This document shows positions 1 to 9,517 of a stretch of DNA of 64,000 nucleotides, piece by piece. Each line of letters opens with the position of its first letter. Position 1 is the stretch's first letter. Both the position numbers and the translations under genes were made by a program. Source of the stretch: Falsiroseomonas frigidaquae (GTDB lineage: Bacteria; Pseudomonadota; Alphaproteobacteria; Acetobacterales; Acetobacteraceae); contig NZ_JAAVTX010000003.1 of NCBI RefSeq assembly GCF_012163145.1, positions 558,001-622,000 of the forward strand, given 5' to 3'. The notes under the pieces were generated by a model. The model did not search any database and was not told where the DNA came from. It worked only from the letters and a program-made list of their open reading frames with translations.

Positions 1-1
1 G

Positions 2-1582
2 CCCGCCGGCCTTTGGCAATCCGGGCCGCTGGCGGTGCAGGCGCGGCTGATGCAGCCGGTCGAGATCGGCCGCGTCACCTCGCTGCGCGTGGTCGCCGAC
101 GTGGCCCTGCTGGCGGATGGCGAGATGGCGGTGGAGCTGTGGCTGCGCAACGACGGCGCCATGCGTCCGGGCGGCGGCGCCGAGGCCTATACCGCGCGCC
201 TGCTGCTGGATGGGCGGGAGGCGCTGGTGGCGGAAATTCCGCGCCACCACCACTACACCGGCTGGGGCCGCCTGCTCCACACCGGGCCGCCGCCGCCGCT
301 GCCGCGGCACGATGCCGCCTACCTGGCGGATGCCGGCGCCGCGCCGCGCTACGACCTGTCCACCGGCGTCGCGGCTTCGCTGCTGGCCAGCATGGGCAAC
401 CGGGTGCAGGAGCCCGCCTGGCAGCAGGCGCTCGGCCCGCGCCATGTCACGCAGCAGATGGGCCGCGCCGGCGGGCGGGCGGATATCGGGCCGATGACCA
501 TGCCGCAGGCGGTCTGGCTGCAGACCGGCGATCCGCGCGCGGCCGCCTTCGCCATCGGCCAGGCGGAAGCCGCCGGCAGCATCCCCTGGCATTTCTGGGA
601 CAGCGCGGCGGATCGCTGGATGGATACGCGGCGCTGGCCGCAGCTATGGACCGATGGCCGCGGCGGCGCGCCGCCGGGCGGGCTGGCGCAGCCGATCGCG
701 GGCGATACCGGCTGGCAGCTCGCATCATCCCACCAGCCGGACCTGGCGACGCTGCCCTGGCTGCTGACCGGCCGCCGCGCCTTCCTCGACGAGATGCAGG
801 CGCAGGCCTGCTGGTGCGTGCTCGGCCAATGGCCACGGCAGCGCGGCACGCCTGGCCGGCCCGGCGTGGCGGAGGGCGTGAACGTGGTTCGCGGCAACCA
901 GGTGCGCGGCGCGGCCTGGTCGCTGCGCCAGCTCGACAACGCTGCCTGGGCGACCCCGGAGGAGGAGCCCAACGCGCCGTGGCTGCAGGAGGCGGCGGCG
1001 GCGAACTGGGCATGGCTGCGCCAGCAGACCCCGCGCTGGACGCGCAGCCAGGGCGAGGCGCATGGCTGGGTGCCCGGCGAATACGGCACCGCCGGCATGC
1101 TGCCGCCCTGGCAGCAGGACTACCTGGCTTCCTCCGTCGCCGCCGCGGCGCGGCGCGGCAATGCGGATGCGCGGGCGGTGCTGGGGTGGATGACGAACTT
1201 CCTCGCCGGGCGGTTCCTGATGGGATCGGCGGGATTCACGCCGCATGACGGCGTCGCCTATCTGCTGGCGATCCGCGCCGATGCCGATGCCGGCAACCCG
1301 ATCCGCGACTGGGGTGAGCTCGGTACGGCGATGCGCGCGCAGTCGATGACGAATGGCGATGGCTGGCGCAAGACCGAAGGCGCCTCCGCCCAGCTTGCCC
1401 TGCAGGCACTGGCGCAGGTGATGGACGTGACCGAGGCCGGGGCGGCGCGCGTCGCCTATGAATGGCTGCGGAAGGCGGATGCGCCCTTCACCAGCGTGGC
1501 GGATTACCGGCGCGACCCGATGCTGAACATCGTGCCGCGCGACATGCCGCTGGTTCCCGGCAGCGTGCCGCGCTGCCGGTAG
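2..1582 (+). CDS. EPS-locus matrix/surface protein, CBM-less paralogue (5' end outside window)
   Basis: The reading frame is open to the left edge. Its first visible residues align with the interior of the large protein at 18945-22157 (LWQSGPLAVQAR here, FWQQGALTSEAR there), so I read it as a 3' fragment lacking roughly 140 N-terminal residues. An internal GTG at 35 is unlikely to be the true start. The shared core includes a PWHFWD motif, HQPDL, QVR(G/A)AAWSLRQ, HGWVPG(E/D)YGT and PPWQQDY, and looks largely helical. Unlike its paralogue it stops right after the core (YRRDP...) and has neither proline-rich linkers nor CBM60-like modules. I do not recognise an enzymatic family for the core; the paralogue's N-terminus resembles the YetA/PcRGLX-type N-terminal barrel, so a polysaccharide-acting role is possible but unproven. 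It lies tail to tail with the next gene, 16 bases apart. Confidence 0.72.
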   Translation, partial: PAGLWQSGPLAVQARLMQPVEIGRVTSLRVVADVALLADGEMAVELWLRNDGAMRPGGGAEAYTARLLLDGREALVAEIPRHHHYTGWGRLLHTGPPPPLPRHDAAYLADAGAAPRYDLSTGVAASLLASMGNRVQEPAWQQALGPRHVTQQMGRAGGRADIGPMTMPQAVWLQTGDPRAAAFAIGQAEAAGSIPWHFWDSAADRWMDTRRWPQLWTDGRGGAPPGGLAQPIAGDTGWQLASSHQPDLATLPWLLTGRRAFLDEMQAQACWCVLGQWPRQRGTPGRPGVAEGVNVVRGNQVRGAAWSLRQLDNAAWATPEEEPNAPWLQEAAAANWAWLRQQTPRWTRSQGEAHGWVPGEYGTAGMLPPWQQDYLASSVAAAARRGNADARAVLGWMTNFLAGRFLMGSAGFTPHDGVAYLLAIRADADAGNPIRDWGELGTAMRAQSMTNGDGWRKTEGASAQLALQALAQVMDVTEAGAARVAYEWLRKADAPFTSVADYRRDPMLNIVPRDMPLVPGSVPRCR

Positions 1583-1598
1583 CGCGGGGCGGGGCGGC

Positions 1599-2591
1599 TC
1601 AGCCCCGCGCCACGCCGCGCAGCGAACCCAGGCGCAGCAGCGCGGCACCGGCCACCTGGCCGACCGGCCGCGGCAGCGAGGCGACCGCATGCTTCACGCG
1701 CCGCAAGGCGCCGTGATGCGAGGCGGGCAGCAGCCGGTAGATGGCCCGCACCGCCGCATAATCCCGCCGCGCGAAGGCGGTATCCAGCGCCGCGGCGCGG
1801 CGTGCGGCGATGCTGGCGGTGATCTGCGCGGCAAGCGGGCGCAGCGTGGGCCGCGTGGCCAGCACATGTTCCAGCACCTGGGCATCGCCCAGGTTCATCT
1901 TCTGCACATCGCCTGAATAATTGTCGCCATGCTTGCGGATGCCGACCAGCGGCCGGCGCACCACGCCGAAGGGCGGATATTCGCCGAGCAGCAGGATGGT
2001 GACGAAATCCGTGCTGACGATCCGCCCGAGGCTGGCATCCCAACCGCCCAGCCCTTGCAGGAAGCCGCGCTCCGCCACGAAGCAGGAAGGGAAGAAGGGC
2101 TGGAACTGTACCAACCGGTCCACGATCGGCGCCTCGAACACGGCCAGGTCGTCGCCGAGGTCGCGCATTCCGTCCCAGTAGCCGGGCGGCGCGTCGGCGA
2201 ATTTATCGCGCGGCAGCAGCACGCCATCGCGCAGGATGCGGAAATTGGCGAAGGCGGTCCGCAGCGCCGGTGTGCGCGCCCACAGCGCCTGCATCGTCGC
2301 GATGAAATCCGGCTGCCAGATGTCGTCGCTGTCGCAGAAGGCGACGAGATCGCCGCGCGCCACCGCCAGCGCGGAGTTGCGCGCCGCCAGCTCCCCGCCA
2401 TTGGGGATGCGCATATAGGTGACGCGCGGCGCGTAGCGCGCCACGACCTCCGCCGTGTCGTCGGTGGAGCCGTCATCCACCACGATCACCTCCAGCGCCG
2501 GGCTGGTCTGCGCCAGCACGGCGTCCAGCGTCTCGGGCAGCAGATGGGCGCGGTTGTAGGTCGGGATGATGACGCTGACGGATCGCATCAT
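1599..2591 (-). CDS. Family 2 glycosyltransferase
   Basis: 330-residue cytoplasmic GT-A enzyme. It starts with the family opening VIIPTYNR (residues 7-14), followed by VVDDGSTDD (38-45) and the metal-binding DSDD motif at 87-90, which is the GT2 DxD equivalent. It should transfer a sugar from an NDP-sugar during assembly of the surface glycan. It is the last gene of a three-gene minus-strand operon with the FkbM methyltransferase and another GT2; its ATG overlaps the end of the methyltransferase gene by 4 bases, indicating translational coupling. There is no membrane segment. Donor and acceptor cannot be told from sequence. Confidence 0.9.
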   Translation of the reverse strand: MMRSVSVIIPTYNRAHLLPETLDAVLAQTSPALEVIVVDDGSTDDTAEVVARYAPRVTYMRIPNGGELAARNSALAVARGDLVAFCDSDDIWQPDFIATMQALWARTPALRTAFANFRILRDGVLLPRDKFADAPPGYWDGMRDLGDDLAVFEAPIVDRLVQFQPFFPSCFVAERGFLQGLGGWDASLGRIVSTDFVTILLLGEYPPFGVVRRPLVGIRKHGDNYSGDVQKMNLGDAQVLEHVLATRPTLRPLAAQITASIAARRAAALDTAFARRDYAAVRAIYRLLPASHHGALRRVKHAVASLPRPVGQVAGAALLRLGSLRGVARG

Positions 2592-3613
2592 GCGGCCCTC
2601 CGGAACACCAGGTCCGCCACCTCGAAATCGCGCCGCGCCAGCGGCACCACCTGCAGGGGCGGCGTGTCGATGTAGAATTGCGCGCGGTAGGGGTTCATCA
2701 CCTCGAAGGCCTGGAAGCCGGCGCCGGCGAACAGCGCCAGCAGCTCATCCAGCGAACCGCCGAGCTGGCGCAACGCCGCCGGATTCACCTCGCACAGGAT
2801 CTCGGCATCCGCCCGCAGCAGCGGCAGCACATCGCGCATGCCCTGCACCACCAGCCATTCGGCGCCCTCCACATCCATCTTGATGAGGCGTGCGGCGCGC
2901 AGTTCCTCCAGCGGCACGATCTGCGAAAGCGGGCGTCCTTCCACCACCGCCTCCTGCGCCGCGCCGAGCCGCTCGGCCTCCGTCGCCACGATGGTGGTGC
3001 CGCCGAGGTTGCGGTCGTCATGCAGGTAGACGCTGACGGTGCCGGGCACATCCGTCGCCGCCAGGTTGTAGGTCTGCACGTTGGTGACGCCATTCGTCGC
3101 CAGGTTCTGCCGCAGCCGCGCATGGATCCAGGGCGAGGCCTCCACCGCATGCACGCGGCCCGTGGGCCCCACCAGATGCGCGGCGAGCAGCGCATGGGTG
3201 CCGACATTGGCGCCGATATCCACCACCACGTCGCCGGGCTTCAGCGCGGCGCGGTAGATGGCGGTGATCGCCGGTTCCCACACGCCGAAGAAATACATGT
3301 AGCCATGCACCGCATCCGGCAGCGCGCCGGCGAAGCGCGCGCCGAAGCGGGAACGCGCCTCGATCTCCAGCCGCCGCCACAGGATACGGCGTTCCACCAC
3401 ATGCCGCCACAGCCAGGCCTTGCCCAGGCTGCCCGGCATGCTCTGGAAATAGTGCCGCAGGCCGGCGCAGGCGGCTTGCAGCGCCGCGGTCTTCAGGCGT
3501 TCGCGCAGCGTATTGTTGCGATCAGGTCCATCGGAATGGTGCGGCCCGGCCTGGTGCGGCCCAGCCTGGTGCGGCCCAGCCTGGTGCGGCACTGAGATAT
3601 TGATGGCGTTCAT
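2588..3613 (-). CDS. FkbM-family SAM-dependent methyltransferase
   Basis: 341 residues when started at the ATG at 3613, which overlaps the stop of the upstream glycosyltransferase in an ATGA junction; an in-frame start further upstream would lie inside that gene. The SAM-binding segment is VVVDIGANVGTH (129-140), followed by the acidic VEAS, and a second FkbM signature KMDVEGAEW lies further on. FkbM enzymes usually O-methylate sugars or polyketides, so methylation of a glycan residue is likely here. The N-terminus is odd: residues 9-25 hold three near-identical HQAGP units encoded by a 15-base tandem repeat, probably a disordered tail. Confidence 0.88.
   Translation of the reverse strand: MNAINISVPHQAGPHQAGPHQAGPHHSDGPDRNNTLRERLKTAALQAACAGLRHYFQSMPGSLGKAWLWRHVVERRILWRRLEIEARSRFGARFAGALPDAVHGYMYFFGVWEPAITAIYRAALKPGDVVVDIGANVGTHALLAAHLVGPTGRVHAVEASPWIHARLRQNLATNGVTNVQTYNLAATDVPGTVSVYLHDDRNLGGTTIVATEAERLGAAQEAVVEGRPLSQIVPLEELRAARLIKMDVEGAEWLVVQGMRDVLPLLRADAEILCEVNPAALRQLGGSLDELLALFAGAGFQAFEVMNPYRAQFYIDTPPLQVVPLARRDFEVADLVFRRAA
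3541..3592. repeat. 15-bp coding tandem repeat (about 3.5 units)
   Basis: Three consecutive 15-base units (3541-3555, 3556-3570, 3571-3585; consensus gcggcccagcctggt) followed by a 7-base partial unit. The first unit differs from the next two by one base. The repeat is in frame and encodes the HQAGP units near the N-terminus of the FkbM methyltransferase, so copy number can change without breaking the gene. Confidence 0.9.
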
Positions 3614-4614
3614 GTCGCGCTCCGCACGGTGAATTGTTCTGCCTGGCTGTAGTGCCGCAGGTCGCGGCCTTCGGTTCCGCCCAGCCACAGGCTCAGGAAG
3701 CGGGCGAGGTCGCCGACCTCCCGCGGGTCCACCAGCCAGGCCGCGACGGCGGCGCGCAGCGCCGTGAAGCGGTTGCCGGCCAGCAGGTTGTTCAGTGCAA
3801 GGCCCTTGGTGGCCTTGTAGCGTGCCCAGCGCCGCTCCCGCGCGAAGCCGTGCAGCAGCGGGTCCCGTGCCGCCGCCACATGCACCTTCAGCGCCGAGAA
3901 GCGCAGCCGCGCCGCGTTGGAGGTGAGGCTCGGCCGGCCGCGGCGCCAGGCGTAGCCCTGGGCATCCAGGTAATGCAGCGGCGCCAGCACCGACAGCCGC
4001 GCCATCAGGTGGATATCCTCGCCATAGGTCACGCCCTCGGCGAAGCCGCCGGCGCGCAGCAGCACGTCCCGGCGCACCAGCATGGCGCCCAGATGCATCC
4101 AGAAATTGCTGAGCATCAGCGCCGTCAGCCTGGCGCCGCCATGCCGGGTCAGGCCCGGGGCCAGCGGCTCCGCGCCCTCGGTGGGCAGGCCGGCGGCCGG
4201 CTCCGTACCGTCATCCGGGTTGAGCAGGCAGTGGCGGGAGCCGATCCAGGCCGCGTCCGGCCAGGCCGCCGCCACCGCGCACAGCCGTTCCAGATGGCCC
4301 GGCAGCCACAGGTCATCGGCATCCAGGAAGCCGACCCAGTCGCCGATCGCGACCTGCATGCCGAGGTTGCGCGCGCTGGCGGGCCCGGCATTGCGCGGGT
4401 TCCGCAGCACCAGCACGCGGCTATCCGCTTCGGCCAGTTCGGCCAGCGCCGCGCAGGTTGCCGCGTTGCGCGACGCATCGTCGACGAGAATGAGCTGCGC
4501 GATTCCATCCGGCACGCCGTCCGCCTGCTGCGCCGCGCCCAGCACGGATCGCGCTGCGGCGCGCAGCAGGTCGGGCGGTGTGTCGTAGACCGGGCAGATG
4601 AGGCTGATCCGCAC
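3610..4614 (-). CDS. Family 2 glycosyltransferase
   Basis: 334 residues with a GT2 fold: LICPVYDTPP at 5-14, LVDDASRN at 43-50, RNAGPASARN at 74-83 and the metal-binding DADD at 98-101, followed by LWLPGHL. It is the first gene of the minus-strand trio with FkbM and the second GT2, and its promoter should lie in the AT-rich gap 4615-4849 that it shares with the divergent epimerase. It probably adds a sugar to the exopolysaccharide repeat unit. Its specificity cannot be inferred, and sequence similarity to the neighbouring GT2 is limited to the catalytic motifs. Confidence 0.9.
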   Translation of the reverse strand: MRISLICPVYDTPPDLLRAAARSVLGAAQQADGVPDGIAQLILVDDASRNAATCAALAELAEADSRVLVLRNPRNAGPASARNLGMQVAIGDWVGFLDADDLWLPGHLERLCAVAAAWPDAAWIGSRHCLLNPDDGTEPAAGLPTEGAEPLAPGLTRHGGARLTALMLSNFWMHLGAMLVRRDVLLRAGGFAEGVTYGEDIHLMARLSVLAPLHYLDAQGYAWRRGRPSLTSNAARLRFSALKVHVAAARDPLLHGFARERRWARYKATKGLALNNLLAGNRFTALRAAVAAWLVDPREVGDLARFLSLWLGGTEGRDLRHYSQAEQFTVRSAT

Positions 4615-4849
4615 CCTGGGGATCCTTTATGCGAGGTGATGACGCGGAACATCCTCCAAATTCCCGGATACGACAGCATAAAAATGATCAATTTTCTCTC
4701 ATGATAAAACATCGAATATAATTCAATCATAATGCAATTTAGGTGATCTTCGCGTGTTTTATCAAGAACATGCGAACCAATAATTCGAACAGTCTATTTT
4801 CCATGGGATCAGGGTAAGCATGTAGGCATGGAAACAGCACGGTAGTCCG
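4615..4849. promoter_or_regulatory. AT-rich divergent promoter region
   Basis: This 235-base gap separates a minus-strand glycosyltransferase operon from a plus-strand epimerase and is strikingly AT-rich compared with its flanks. It contains a perfect TATAAT at 4717-4722; no convincing -35 element sits at the right distance on the plus strand (ttctct at 4694-4699). Both genes most likely take their promoters from here. Nothing that looks like a coding gene was seen. Confidence 0.5.
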
Positions 4850-5941
4850 GTGGCATTACTTCTCGTGACAGGCGGTTGCGGCTTCATCGGATCGCATCTC
4901 TGCGCCGCCCTGGTGGCGCGTGGCGACCAGGTGAGGGTGCTCGATGACCTCTCAACCGGCTCCCGCGCCAATCTGGCGCGCGGAGCCACGCTCATTGTCG
5001 GCAAGGTCGAGGACCCAGCCACGGTGCAGGCGGCGATGCAGGGGGTGGACGGGGTGTACCACCTCGCCGCCATCGCCTCCGTCGCGCGCTGCACGGAGGC
5101 GTGGCAGGAGACGCACCGCATCAACCTTTCCGCCACCATCTCCGTGCTCGACGCAGCGCGCGATGTCGGGCACGGCCTCGCGGTGCCGGTGGTCTACGCC
5201 TCCTCCGCCGCCATCTACGGCGTGCCGGACATCTGCCCGCTGGACGAGGATGCGCCGGCGCGGCCGCTCTCGGCCTATGGCGCGGACAAGCTGGGCTGCG
5301 AACTGCACGCCCGCGTCGCCGGCGTGGTGCATGGCGTGCCAAGCGTCGGGCTGCGCTTCTTCAACGTGTATGGGCCACGGCAGGACCCGCGCTCACCTTA
5401 TTCAGGCGTCATCTCGATCTTCTGCGAGCGCCTGGCCCGCAACCAGCCGGTCTTCGTGCATGGCGATGGCCGGCAGACGCGGGATTTCGTCTTCGTCGCG
5501 GATGTGGTGGCCGCGCTGCTTGCGGCGCTGCCCGCCGCATCCACCGACGCGCCCGTGTTCAATGTCTGCACCGGCCAGCCCACCTCGCTGCTCGAACTGA
5601 TCGACACCATCGGCCGCGTCTGCGGCACGGCGCCACAGGTCGAACACCAGGCGCCGCGGCTGGGTGACATCCGCCATTCGGTCGGCTCCGTCCTGCGCGC
5701 GCGCCAAGCGCTGCGGCTGCGGCCGCCGATCGCGTTGCAGGATGGTCTTTCCGCCGTGATCGGCTGGCTGCGGGATGGCAGCCCGGCGCTGTCCGATGTG
5801 CGGCCCGTGGCGCTGCGGGCGCCGCGCGCGTCTCAGGCGAACAGCCAGCGCAGGATCGCCACGACCAGGAACCAGGACGCGATGGAAAGACTGAGGATGA
5901 CGGCGATGGAAAGGCGCCAGGACCAGCGACCGCGCACCTAG
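4850..5941 (+). CDS. NAD-dependent epimerase/dehydratase (UDP-glucose 4-epimerase-like SDR)
   Basis: 363-residue extended SDR starting at GTG. The Rossmann motif TGGCGFIGSH lies at 6-15, YHLAA follows, and the catalytic set is SSAAIYG with YGADK about 25 residues later, which supplies the Tyr and Lys. RFFNVYGPRQDP and GDGRQTRDFVFV are typical of UDP-hexose epimerases and related NDP-sugar enzymes. It should produce an activated sugar for the adjacent transferases. The last 40 or so residues (rich in Arg and Gln) go beyond the usual family end and may be a disordered tail. It stands alone on its strand, about 130 bases before the amidotransferase gene. Confidence 0.85.
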   Translation: MALLLVTGGCGFIGSHLCAALVARGDQVRVLDDLSTGSRANLARGATLIVGKVEDPATVQAAMQGVDGVYHLAAIASVARCTEAWQETHRINLSATISVLDAARDVGHGLAVPVVYASSAAIYGVPDICPLDEDAPARPLSAYGADKLGCELHARVAGVVHGVPSVGLRFFNVYGPRQDPRSPYSGVISIFCERLARNQPVFVHGDGRQTRDFVFVADVVAALLAALPAASTDAPVFNVCTGQPTSLLELIDTIGRVCGTAPQVEHQAPRLGDIRHSVGSVLRARQALRLRPPIALQDGLSAVIGWLRDGSPALSDVRPVALRAPRASQANSQRRIATTRNQDAMERLRMTAMERRQDQRPRT

Positions 5942-6072
5942 CGCACCCCGCCTGCGGACACGCCTCGCCGACACTCCACCCCGCAGACCCCCGCATCTTC
6001 GATGCGTTTCAGAATGACCGCGGCCCCCAGGGGCCGCAAGCGCCTTCGCCCGCGCGCCAGGAGACACCGCCC

Positions 6073-7983
6073 ATGTGTGGACTCGTCGGTCTGTTCCACC
6101 CGCTTGATCCGGCAACGCCGGATCGTCGCACGCTGCACGGCATGGCCGAATTGCTGCGCCACCGCGGCCCGGATGGCGAAGGCGTCCATGCCGAGGCGCA
6201 TCTGGGCCTCGGCCACCGGCGCCTCGCCATCGTCGACCTCGCCGGCGGTGCGCAGCCGATGGCGACGGAGGATGGTCGCGTCGTGATCTCCTTCAACGGC
6301 GAGATCTACAACCACACGGAACTGCGGCAGGCGCTGGAAGCGCTCGGCCATGTGTTCCGCACGCGTTCGGACACGGAGTCGATCCTGCTCGGCTGGAAGG
6401 CCTGGGGCCTGGCGGTGCTGGACCGGCTGGATGGCATGTTCGCCTTCGCGCTGTGGGACCGCGACCGTGGCGAATTGCTGCTGGCGCGCGACCGGCTGGG
6501 CGAGAAGCCGCTGCACTACGCGCGCACCCCCGGCGGCGGCTGGGCCTTCGCCTCCGAGTTGCAGCCGCTGCTGTCCCTGCCTGGGGTTTCGCGCGGGATG
6601 AACGCGGCGGCGGTGGAGGATTTCCTCGCCCTTGGCTACGTGCCGGACCCGCACAGCATCCATCTCGGCATCCAGCGCCTGCCACCGGCGCATGCGCTGC
6701 TGCTGCAGCGCGGGCGGCCGGAACCGGCGGCGCTGTACCGTTACTGGCAGCCGCCGACGCGCGCCGCCGCCGCCCCCGCCGATGCGCCGGCGGAGCTGGC
6801 AAGGCGGCTGGATGCCGCGGTGCGGGCGCGGCTGATGGCCGATGTGCCGCTCGGCGCCTTCCTCTCCGGTGGCCTCGATTCCGGCGCCGTCACGGCGCTC
6901 GCCGCGCGCGCCCATGCGGGCATCGACAGCTTCACCATCGGCTTTCCCGGGCCGGAGGATGAAAGCACCATCGCGGCGGAGGTCGCCGCCCGCACCGGCA
7001 CGCGCCACCACACCCAGGCGGCGGAGACGGATTACCTGGCCGCCGCGCGCGGCCAGGCCGCGCTGTTCGGCGAGCCCTTCGGCGACCATTCCGCGGTGCC
7101 GACGCTGGCGGTCTGCACGCTGGCGCGGCGGCATGTGACGGTGGCGCTGTCCGGCGATGGTGGCGACGAGGTCTTCGCCGGCTATCGCCGGTACCGCTTC
7201 CACAAGCTGTCCGAAGGCGTGCGGCGGATGCTGCCGCCCGGCGTGCGCCGCCAGGTGATCGGCCGCCTCGCCGCCGCCTATCCGGTGCTGGCCAGCGCGC
7301 CGCGCTGGCTGCGCGCGCGCAACACGCTGACAGAACTCAGCCTGGACAGCGCGCTGGGCTATTATCGCACCGTCTGCAAGCTGCATGATTCACGTCGCCG
7401 CGCGCTGTTCTCGCCGGCGATGCGCGCGCAGCTCGATGGCCACGACCCGGCCGCGCGCTTCCCCGCGCTGATGGCGGAATGCGATCCGGAGGATGCGCTG
7501 CTGCAGGCGCAATACGCGGACCTGCATACCTACCTGCCCGGGGACATCCTGACCAAGCTCGACCGCACCAGCATGGCGGTGTCGCTGGAGGTGCGGCCGC
7601 CGCTGCTGGCGCATGGGCTGGTGGAATGGGGCATGTCGCTGCCCGCCCATCTCAAGCTGCAGGGCGGCCGCGGCAAGCAGGTGCTGCGCCGCGCCATGGC
7701 GCCGCTGCTGCCCGATTCCGTGCTGCACGGCGCCAAGCGCGGCTTCGCGCAGGGCATCGCCGGGCAGTTCCGCGAACGCGCGGAGACGGTGCGTGCGCGC
7801 CTGACCGGGGAGGCGATGCTGGATAGCGGCCTGTTCGAGGCCACGGCGCTGCAGCGCCTGGTGGATGAACATGCCAGCGGCCGCGCCGACCATTCGCAGC
7901 CGATCTGGCAGATGCTGGTGATGGAAGGCTTCCTGCGCGGCGGCACGCAGCCGGCGGAGGCCGAGTTGACGCATGCCGTCTGA
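6073..7983 (+). CDS. asnB: Asparagine synthase-type glutamine amidotransferase
   Basis: 636 residues. Cys2 directly after the initiator Met is the N-terminal nucleophile of the class II glutaminase domain, with RHRGPDGEG and SFNGEIYNH following. The synthetase domain carries the ATP pyrophosphatase loop SGGLDS (265-270) and LSGDGGDEVFAGY (359-371). It either makes asparagine or, as with the amidotransferases found in exosortase-linked EPS clusters, amidates a sugar or precursor. A good ribosome site (aggaga, 8 bases before the ATG) supports the start. It opens the plus-strand EPS operon and overlaps the flippase gene by 11 bases, which favours the glycan role over general asparagine supply. 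Confidence 0.88.
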   Translation: MCGLVGLFHPLDPATPDRRTLHGMAELLRHRGPDGEGVHAEAHLGLGHRRLAIVDLAGGAQPMATEDGRVVISFNGEIYNHTELRQALEALGHVFRTRSDTESILLGWKAWGLAVLDRLDGMFAFALWDRDRGELLLARDRLGEKPLHYARTPGGGWAFASELQPLLSLPGVSRGMNAAAVEDFLALGYVPDPHSIHLGIQRLPPAHALLLQRGRPEPAALYRYWQPPTRAAAAPADAPAELARRLDAAVRARLMADVPLGAFLSGGLDSGAVTALAARAHAGIDSFTIGFPGPEDESTIAAEVAARTGTRHHTQAAETDYLAAARGQAALFGEPFGDHSAVPTLAVCTLARRHVTVALSGDGGDEVFAGYRRYRFHKLSEGVRRMLPPGVRRQVIGRLAAAYPVLASAPRWLRARNTLTELSLDSALGYYRTVCKLHDSRRRALFSPAMRAQLDGHDPAARFPALMAECDPEDALLQAQYADLHTYLPGDILTKLDRTSMAVSLEVRPPLLAHGLVEWGMSLPAHLKLQGGRGKQVLRRAMAPLLPDSVLHGAKRGFAQGIAGQFRERAETVRARLTGEAMLDSGLFEATALQRLVDEHASGRADHSQPIWQMLVMEGFLRGGTQPAEAELTHAV

Positions 7984-9517
7984 GTCCGAAGCACACACGC
8001 CGAAGGGCAGCATCCTCGCCCGCACCGCGCTCGGCGCCTTCTGGATGGTGGCCTGGCGCATGGCGACGCGGCTGCTCGGCCTGGTCAGCACGCTGATCCT
8101 GGTGCGGCTGCTGGTGCCGGAGGATTTCGGCCTGATCGCCCTCGCCGCCTCCTTCGCCACCGCGCTGAATGTCGCGCTGACGCTGGGGGTGGAGGAACAG
8201 ATCATCCGCGCCCGCGCGCCGGACCGCGCGATGTACGACACCGGCTTCACGCTGAACCTGCTGCGCGGCGTGCTGGTCGGTGCGCTGGTCTGGGCCGCTG
8301 CCGCCCCCGCCGCGGATTTCTTCGACGAGGCGCGGCTGGAGCCGGTGCTGCTGGCGCTGGCACTGTCCGCCGCGCTCAGCGGGCTGGCGAATATCGCCGT
8401 GGTGGATTTCCGCCGCGACCTGCGCTTCGACCGTGAATTCACGCTGAACCTGTATCCGCGCCTGGCCGGCATCGCCGTCACCATCGGCCTCGCCTTCCTG
8501 GTCCGCAGCCATTGGGCGCTGGTCGCAGGCATCTTCGTCAACCGCTTCGGCATGGTGGTGATGAGCTACACCATGCACGCCTACCGCCCCCGGCTGACTC
8601 TGGTGGCCTGGCGCAGCCTCGCCGGAATTTCCGCCTGGACCTGGGCGCTCAGCATGGCGACCATGGTGAAGGACCGTTCCGAGAGCCTGGTGATCGGCCG
8701 GCTGCTCGGCACCACCTCGGTCGGCCACTACGCCGTGGGCGTGGAGATCGCGACGCTGCCGGCGACGGAGGTGGTGGAGCCGATCTGCCGCGCCTGCATG
8801 CCGGGCTTCGCCGCCAGCCATCGCGCGGAAGCCGATGCCGGGCGCGACAATTTCCTGCGCATCTCGGCGCTGCTGGCGCTGCTGACGCTGCCGGCCGGCG
8901 TCGGCATTTCGGCCGTCGCCGGGCCGGTCGTGGCGCTCGGCTTCGGCCAGCCCTGGCTGGAGGCGGTGCCGGTGGTCGCCATCCTCGGCATCGCCGGCAT
9001 GCTGACGCTGTTCGGCAATGTCAGCACGGCGCTGCTGCTGGCGCATGCGCGGCTGGCGCTGCTGATGGTCATCACGATCGGCGCCGGCGCGCTGCGGCTG
9101 GCGCTGCTGCTGCTGCTGACGCCGACGCTCGGGCTGACCGGCGCCGCGCTTGCCGTCGGCGCCTCGGTGCTGGCGGAGCATGTGGTGCTGGTGCAGCGGG
9201 CGCTGGTGCTGCTGCGGCTGCCGCCACCGGCGCTGCTGGCGCGGCTGTGGCGCCCCACCCTGGCGGCCGGGCTGATGGCGGTGCTGCTGTGGGGCACCGG
9301 CCTCGGCTGGGCGCCGCCGCCGGGCACCGCCGGCAGCGCGGCGCTACTGCTGGCACAGGGCGCGGCGCTGGGTGCGCTGGCCTATGCGCTGGCGCTGTTC
9401 GCGCTGTGGGCGCTGTCCGGGCGTCCGCCGGGGGCGGAGACGGATCTGCTTGGCCTGCTGCACCGCCTGCTCGGCCGCCTCACCATGCTGCGGCCGGCGC
9501 AGCGCCGCAGCGCATGA
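7973..9517 (+). CDS. Wzx/PST-family lipopolysaccharide or EPS flippase
   Basis: 514-residue inner-membrane protein with around a dozen hydrophobic segments. The opening RMATRLLGLVSTLILVRLL followed by PEDFGLIALA is typical of polysaccharide transporters of the PST/MOP superfamily. It should flip undecaprenyl-linked repeat units to the periplasm, or a related exporter substrate. The start overlaps the end of the amidotransferase gene by 11 bases, and the stop overlaps the next gene start by 4 bases, so the three are co-transcribed. The last roughly 70 residues include two further hydrophobic stretches and a basic tail. Confidence 0.88.
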   Translation: MPSESEAHTPKGSILARTALGAFWMVAWRMATRLLGLVSTLILVRLLVPEDFGLIALAASFATALNVALTLGVEEQIIRARAPDRAMYDTGFTLNLLRGVLVGALVWAAAAPAADFFDEARLEPVLLALALSAALSGLANIAVVDFRRDLRFDREFTLNLYPRLAGIAVTIGLAFLVRSHWALVAGIFVNRFGMVVMSYTMHAYRPRLTLVAWRSLAGISAWTWALSMATMVKDRSESLVIGRLLGTTSVGHYAVGVEIATLPATEVVEPICRACMPGFAASHRAEADAGRDNFLRISALLALLTLPAGVGISAVAGPVVALGFGQPWLEAVPVVAILGIAGMLTLFGNVSTALLLAHARLALLMVITIGAGALRLALLLLLTPTLGLTGAALAVGASVLAEHVVLVQRALVLLRLPPPALLARLWRPTLAAGLMAVLLWGTGLGWAPPPGTAGSAALLLAQGAALGALAYALALFALWALSGRPPGAETDLLGLLHRLLGRLTMLRPAQRRSA

